DNA from: Desulforamulus putei DSM 12395
GTDB taxonomy: Bacteria; Bacillota; Desulfotomaculia; Desulfotomaculales; Desulfotomaculaceae
Direction of reading: 5' to 3'
Length of the DNA: 34,430 bases
Assembly (NCBI RefSeq): GCF_900129195.1
Contig: NZ_FQUY01000025.1
Span: 1 to 34,430 of the forward strand
How positions within the stretch are numbered: the first letter of the stretch is position 1; every line of letters begins with the position of its first letter. The notes under the pieces were generated by a model. It had not been told where the DNA came from. It worked only from the letters and a program-made list of their open reading frames with translations, and did not search any database. The translations under genes and the position numbers were made by a program. Below are positions 31,455-34,430 of this stretch, piece after piece.

Positions 31455-32748
31455 CTTTATGATCTTTTGGGGGATCTGGCTGTTAGTGCCCCTGGTTGCA
31501 GATATTTCTGTGGCGGTGGGTTATTTTACAACCTTGCTCTTTTATGGTGAGGAAAAGCTGGGGAAAAAGGAACATTTAACGTATTACCCCTATGTCACCA
31601 TTGTTGTTCCTGTATACAATTCCGCTGCGACCCTGGAAAAATGCCTGCTGTCCATCATCAATCAAACCTACCCTGTAGAATATATTCAGGTTATCTGTGT
31701 GGATAATGGCAGTAAAGATAACAGTTTTGAGGTGTTCCAGCAATTTCAATACAAATACCGGAACATGTCCCTTATGTGGACCTCGGTGGACCGACCCAGT
31801 AAATCGATTGCCTTAAATGTTGGCATGTATTCCGGTCAGGGGACCTATTTAATCAATTTGGATTCCGATAGCTGGCTGGATAAAGATGCGGTCATGCATA
31901 TTGTTCAAACATTTGAAAATGACACCGCACTGGTTGCGGCAACCGGAAGCATCCGGGTTGATAAGGAAGTTAAGGGAAACCCCCGGCTGATCGACATAAT
32001 TAATTACTGTGAAATGATAGAGTATCTGGTGGCTTTCGATGTAGGCAGGCGTTACCAAACCATTACCAATACCCTTTTTACCTTATCCGGCGCCTTTTCT
32101 ATATTCCGCCGGGAAACCATGCTACAATCCTTTTTATACCAGGAACGGACAGTTTCAGAAGATACCGATTTGACTTTTCATATCAGAAACATTACTAAAT
32201 CTACTGGGAGGCGGATTGGCAGCGTGGTGGATGCAATTGCCTATGTTGAGCCAATCGAATCATTAGCCCGGTTGTATTCCCAACGGGTCCGTTGGCAGCG
32301 GGGAGAAATTGAAGTGATTGCCATGTATAACAAGACGATTCCCGTAGCCTTTCGGGCAATGCGAGATTTTGTGGGGCGGATCCTGATCCTGGACCATACG
32401 CTGGCCTTTTCAAGACTGGTATGGACTTTCTTGACTCCCTTTTTATACTTTCTTGGTTACTCCCTGCCGTTGGTGTTGGTGGCAATGATCGGATTATTTG
32501 TTTGTTACCTGATACTTGAAATTTTGTATTTTATCGTGTCTTACCACAGTGTGAAAGATTCTTACAGGGAAAAATTAAAAAAAATATGGTGGGTCATATT
32601 TTTCTTGCCCTTCTACCGCTATTTGGCTTACTGGTTCCGCCTGGCCGGCATTGTCCAAGGAGTGACTGAGCCAAAAAGCTGGCGAGTGGAAAATCCTGTC
32701 AAGCAAACAATTGAGGCACTGAAGAGTTATTGTACCCAAAGGAAATGA
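31423..32748 (+). CDS. Exosortase-associated family 2 glycosyltransferase, membrane bound
   Basis: A 441-residue processive-type GT2 enzyme. An N-terminal membrane segment (FMIFWGIWLLVPLVADISVA) precedes the catalytic domain with VTIVVPVYNSAATLEKCLLS, the DSD metal site (INLDSDSWLDKD), SEDTDLTFHIRN and the QRVRW motif. Two to three membrane segments follow (FLYFLGYSLPLVLVAMIGLF, LEILYFIVSYHS, WVIFFLPFYRYLAYWF). It overlaps the exosortase gene by 32 bp. Gram-positive XrtG loci are known to pair with such a glycosyltransferase, so it likely makes a surface polysaccharide or glycoprotein sugar linked to the sorted protein. Confidence 0.85.
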   Translation: MTQVLLERALDFMIFWGIWLLVPLVADISVAVGYFTTLLFYGEEKLGKKEHLTYYPYVTIVVPVYNSAATLEKCLLSIINQTYPVEYIQVICVDNGSKDNSFEVFQQFQYKYRNMSLMWTSVDRPSKSIALNVGMYSGQGTYLINLDSDSWLDKDAVMHIVQTFENDTALVAATGSIRVDKEVKGNPRLIDIINYCEMIEYLVAFDVGRRYQTITNTLFTLSGAFSIFRRETMLQSFLYQERTVSEDTDLTFHIRNITKSTGRRIGSVVDAIAYVEPIESLARLYSQRVRWQRGEIEVIAMYNKTIPVAFRAMRDFVGRILILDHTLAFSRLVWTFLTPFLYFLGYSLPLVLVAMIGLFVCYLILEILYFIVSYHSVKDSYREKLKKIWWVIFFLPFYRYLAYWFRLAGIVQGVTEPKSWRVENPVKQTIEALKSYCTQRK

Positions 32749-32853
32749 TGTAACATTCATCAATAACTTTCTGCTATGGCAGGACTGCACAGAAATAAAC
32801 GGTTAGTCCCGCTGGTAAACCAAAAACCGGGCTTAGCTTGCAGTTAACGATAT

Positions 32854-32906
32854 TTGTCGAATTGTATTTATTGAATTATGAAACAAAATAATCTATTATT
32901 TTGTTT
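32854..32906 (+). promoter_or_regulatory. Promoter and palindromic operator-like site before trpB
   Basis: TTGTCG (32854-32859) and TATGAA (32877-32882) are 17 bp apart, four of six matches each. Directly after, AAACAAAATAA (32881-32891) and TTATTTTGTTT (32896-32906) form a perfect 11-bp dyad around TCTA, overlapping the -10 and start. No T run follows, so an operator is more likely than a terminator. The rest of the 193-bp gap shows nothing clear. Confidence 0.45.
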
Positions 32907-32941
32907 AATCTGCCCAGTTTAGATGAGAGGAGAAAAACGAG

Positions 32942-34303
32942 ATGAGTAAACAAATAACAAAAATTCTGCTCAACGAAAGTGAAATGCCCACCCGCTGGTA
33001 CAACATCCAGGCAGATATGCCCAACTTGCCCAAACCTCCGCTCCATCCCGGTACCAGGAAGCCTATCGGCCCCCAGGATTTATCGGCAATCTTTCCGGAT
33101 GAATTAATTAAACAGGAAGTCAGCCAGGAAAGATGGATTGACATTCCGGAAGAAGTGCAAGAAATCTACCGGTTATGGAGGCCGTCTCCCCTGTACAGGG
33201 CCAGACGCTTAGAAAAAGCTCTGGATACCCCTGCGCGTATTTATTATAAGTATGAAGGGGTTAGCCCGGCCGGGAGTCACAAACTTAATACAGCTGTACC
33301 GCAGGCCTATTATAACAAGATGCAGGGGATTAAACGTCTGGCCACCGAGACCGGCGCCGGACAATGGGGTATTGCTTTATCACAGGCATGCACATTCTTT
33401 GGGTTAGCGTGCACTGTCTACATGGTTAAGATTAGTTACCAACAAAAGCCGTACCGCCGGACAGTGATGAACATTTTTGGTTCTGAGGTATTTGCCAGCC
33501 CAAGTAACCAAACTGAATGTGGCAGAAAAATACTGGAACAGGACCCCGGTAATCCCGGCAGCCTTGGCATAGCCATCAGTGAAGCGGTTGAGGATGCAGC
33601 GCTTCACCCCGATACCAATTACGCTCTGGGCAGCGTCCTGAACCACGTGATTCTGCACCAGACCGTAATAGGGCTGGAAGCCAAAGAGCAGATGGCAAAG
33701 GTTAATGACTACCCGGATATCGTAATAGGCTGCTGTGGCGGCGGCAGCAATTTTGCGGGAACAGCATTTCCCTTTGCCCATGACAAGCTGGTTGACGGGA
33801 AAAACGTTCGTTTAATAGCAGCTGAGCCAAGCGCCTGTCCCACCTTAACCAAAGGAAAACTTAGTTACGATTTTGGCGATGTGAGTGGGTTGACACCCCT
33901 GCTGTATATGTATACCCTTGGCAAAGACTTTATGCCGCCCGGCATTCATGCAGGCGGCTTAAGGTATCACGGCGATTCACCTCTGGTCAGCCAACTGGTA
34001 CATGACGGAATTATCGAAGCCAAAGCCTTTGGCCAAACTGCTATTTTTAACGCAGCGACGCTGTTTGCCAAAAACGAAGGAATTATTCCCGCCCCCGAAT
34101 CAGCCCACGCCGTTTGTTGCGCCATAGAAGAGGCCTTGATCTGTAAGGAAGCCGGAGAGGCAAAAACCATATTGTTTACCCTGAGCGGTCACGGTTTATT
34201 AGATTTGCCGTCTTACGAGAAATTTTTGGACAACAAGATACAGGATTACAATTTAAGCGACGAAGAAATTACCAAATATTTGAAAAATTTACCTCAGGTA
34301 TAG
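32942..34303 (+). CDS. trpB: Tryptophan synthase beta chain, TrpB2 type
   Basis: A 453-residue PLP enzyme joining indole and serine to tryptophan. The PLP lysine is K114 in AGSHKLNTA. The phosphate-binding loop is [23 protein letters not shown] carries the catalytic Glu, and LSGHGLLDL ends the domain. The long N-terminus ([19 protein letters not shown]) and overall length mark the TrpB2 class, which is often encoded apart from trpA and may salvage free indole. It has GAGAGGAG upstream and stands alone here, after its own promoter-like region. Confidence 0.95.
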   Translation: MSKQITKILLNESEMPTRWYNIQADMPNLPKPPLHPGTRKPIGPQDLSAIFPDELIKQEVSQERWIDIPEEVQEIYRLWRPSPLYRARRLEKALDTPARIYYKYEGVSPAGSHKLNTAVPQAYYNKMQGIKRLATETGAGQWGIALSQACTFFGLACTVYMVKISYQQKPYRRTVMNIFGSEVFASPSNQTECGRKILEQDPGNPGSLGIAISEAVEDAALHPDTNYALGSVLNHVILHQTVIGLEAKEQMAKVNDYPDIVIGCCGGGSNFAGTAFPFAHDKLVDGKNVRLIAAEPSACPTLTKGKLSYDFGDVSGLTPLLYMYTLGKDFMPPGIHAGGLRYHGDSPLVSQLVHDGIIEAKAFGQTAIFNAATLFAKNEGIIPAPESAHAVCCAIEEALICKEAGEAKTILFTLSGHGLLDLPSYEKFLDNKIQDYNLSDEEITKYLKNLPQV

Positions 34304-34335
34304 CACATTTTAAACCACTCCATACTGGCCCATGG

Positions 34336-34430
34336 TGTGAATTTGCAAATTAAAACTGCACCTGTTTTTCACAAACAAATGGCATAAAATGTCGCCATAA
34401 TATGATAATCTTGCAAATAAATTTGGTTAT
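34336..34430 (-). repeat. Insertion-element end, right copy (inverted)
   Basis: It is identical to the reverse complement of 264-358 over all 95 bp up to the window edge, so the true match may go on. The terminal TG is at 34336-34337, and the element body lies beyond the window. It sits 32 bp after the trpB stop. The short stretch 34304-34335 shows nothing notable. Confidence 0.85.

Noticed and set aside
264-34430. Whole window as one composite transposon
   Set aside because: Phage and host genes lie between the element ends, only inward ends are visible and no target duplications can be compared.
1-34430. CRISPR arrays, tRNA or rRNA genes, or a second VR
   Set aside because: Reading both strands I saw no regularly spaced direct repeats, no tRNA-like cloverleaf, and no other copy of the TR sequence besides 28505-28616.

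Overview
The window holds most of a Mu-like transposable prophage (about 359 to 30584), integrated in the chromosome of what looks like an anaerobic Firmicute of the Clostridia/Peptococcaceae type. The host guess rests on AGGAGG-type ribosome sites, frequent GTG/TTG starts, an XrtG-type Gram-positive exosortase with its partner glycosyltransferase, and a TrpB2-type tryptophan synthase; I cannot name the species. Both window ends lie inside copies of the same two-gene insertion element. Their identical 95-bp ends (264-358 and 34336-34430) face inward in inverted orientation.

Layout. 1-358: tail of an ExeA/TniB-like transposition ATPase, a terminator and the element end. 359-1255: C-terminal remnant of the phage MuA-like transposase, cut by that element. 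1281-6710: early region with a MuB-like ATPase, Gam, GemA, a DnaD-like and a DnaC/DnaI-like replication pair, two unknown genes and a multidomain endolysin. 6742-7206: Mor-family activator, then a probable late promoter and terminator. 7207-18504: holin, Mu gp25/26/27-position genes, large terminase, portal, minor head protein, protease with a nested scaffold, decoration protein, major head protein gpT, connectors and sheath. 18518-26250: tail tube, tail assembly chaperone with a -1 frameshift, an antisense small membrane protein, tape measure and baseplate up to gpJ and a gpI-like protein. 26265-27535: small tail/fibre accessory genes. 27528-30494: a complete diversity-generating retroelement (DGR). 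30512-30584: probable right attachment end with 22-bp repeats. 30585-34303: host genes (exosortase-like protein, glycosyltransferase, TrpB2).

The main system is the DGR. A formylglycine-enzyme-fold protein at the tail-fibre position ends in a 112-bp variable repeat. A matching 112-bp template lies between avd and the reverse transcriptase. All 13 differences between the two repeats fall on template adenines, altering nine codons. A GC-rich hairpin with a 4-nt loop follows the variable repeat. The likely role is adenine-directed mutagenic retrohoming that varies the phage receptor-binding tip.

Three other points stand out. The tail chaperone carries a textbook -1 frameshift signal: A AAT TTA, a 6-nt spacer and a 20-bp stem that encloses the zero-frame stop. 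The transposase is disrupted, so this copy is probably immobile although its DGR looks intact. The prophage sits inside a host gene whose remaining part encodes an extracytoplasmic domain continuous with an XrtG-like exosortase that seems to lack the expected catalytic cysteine.
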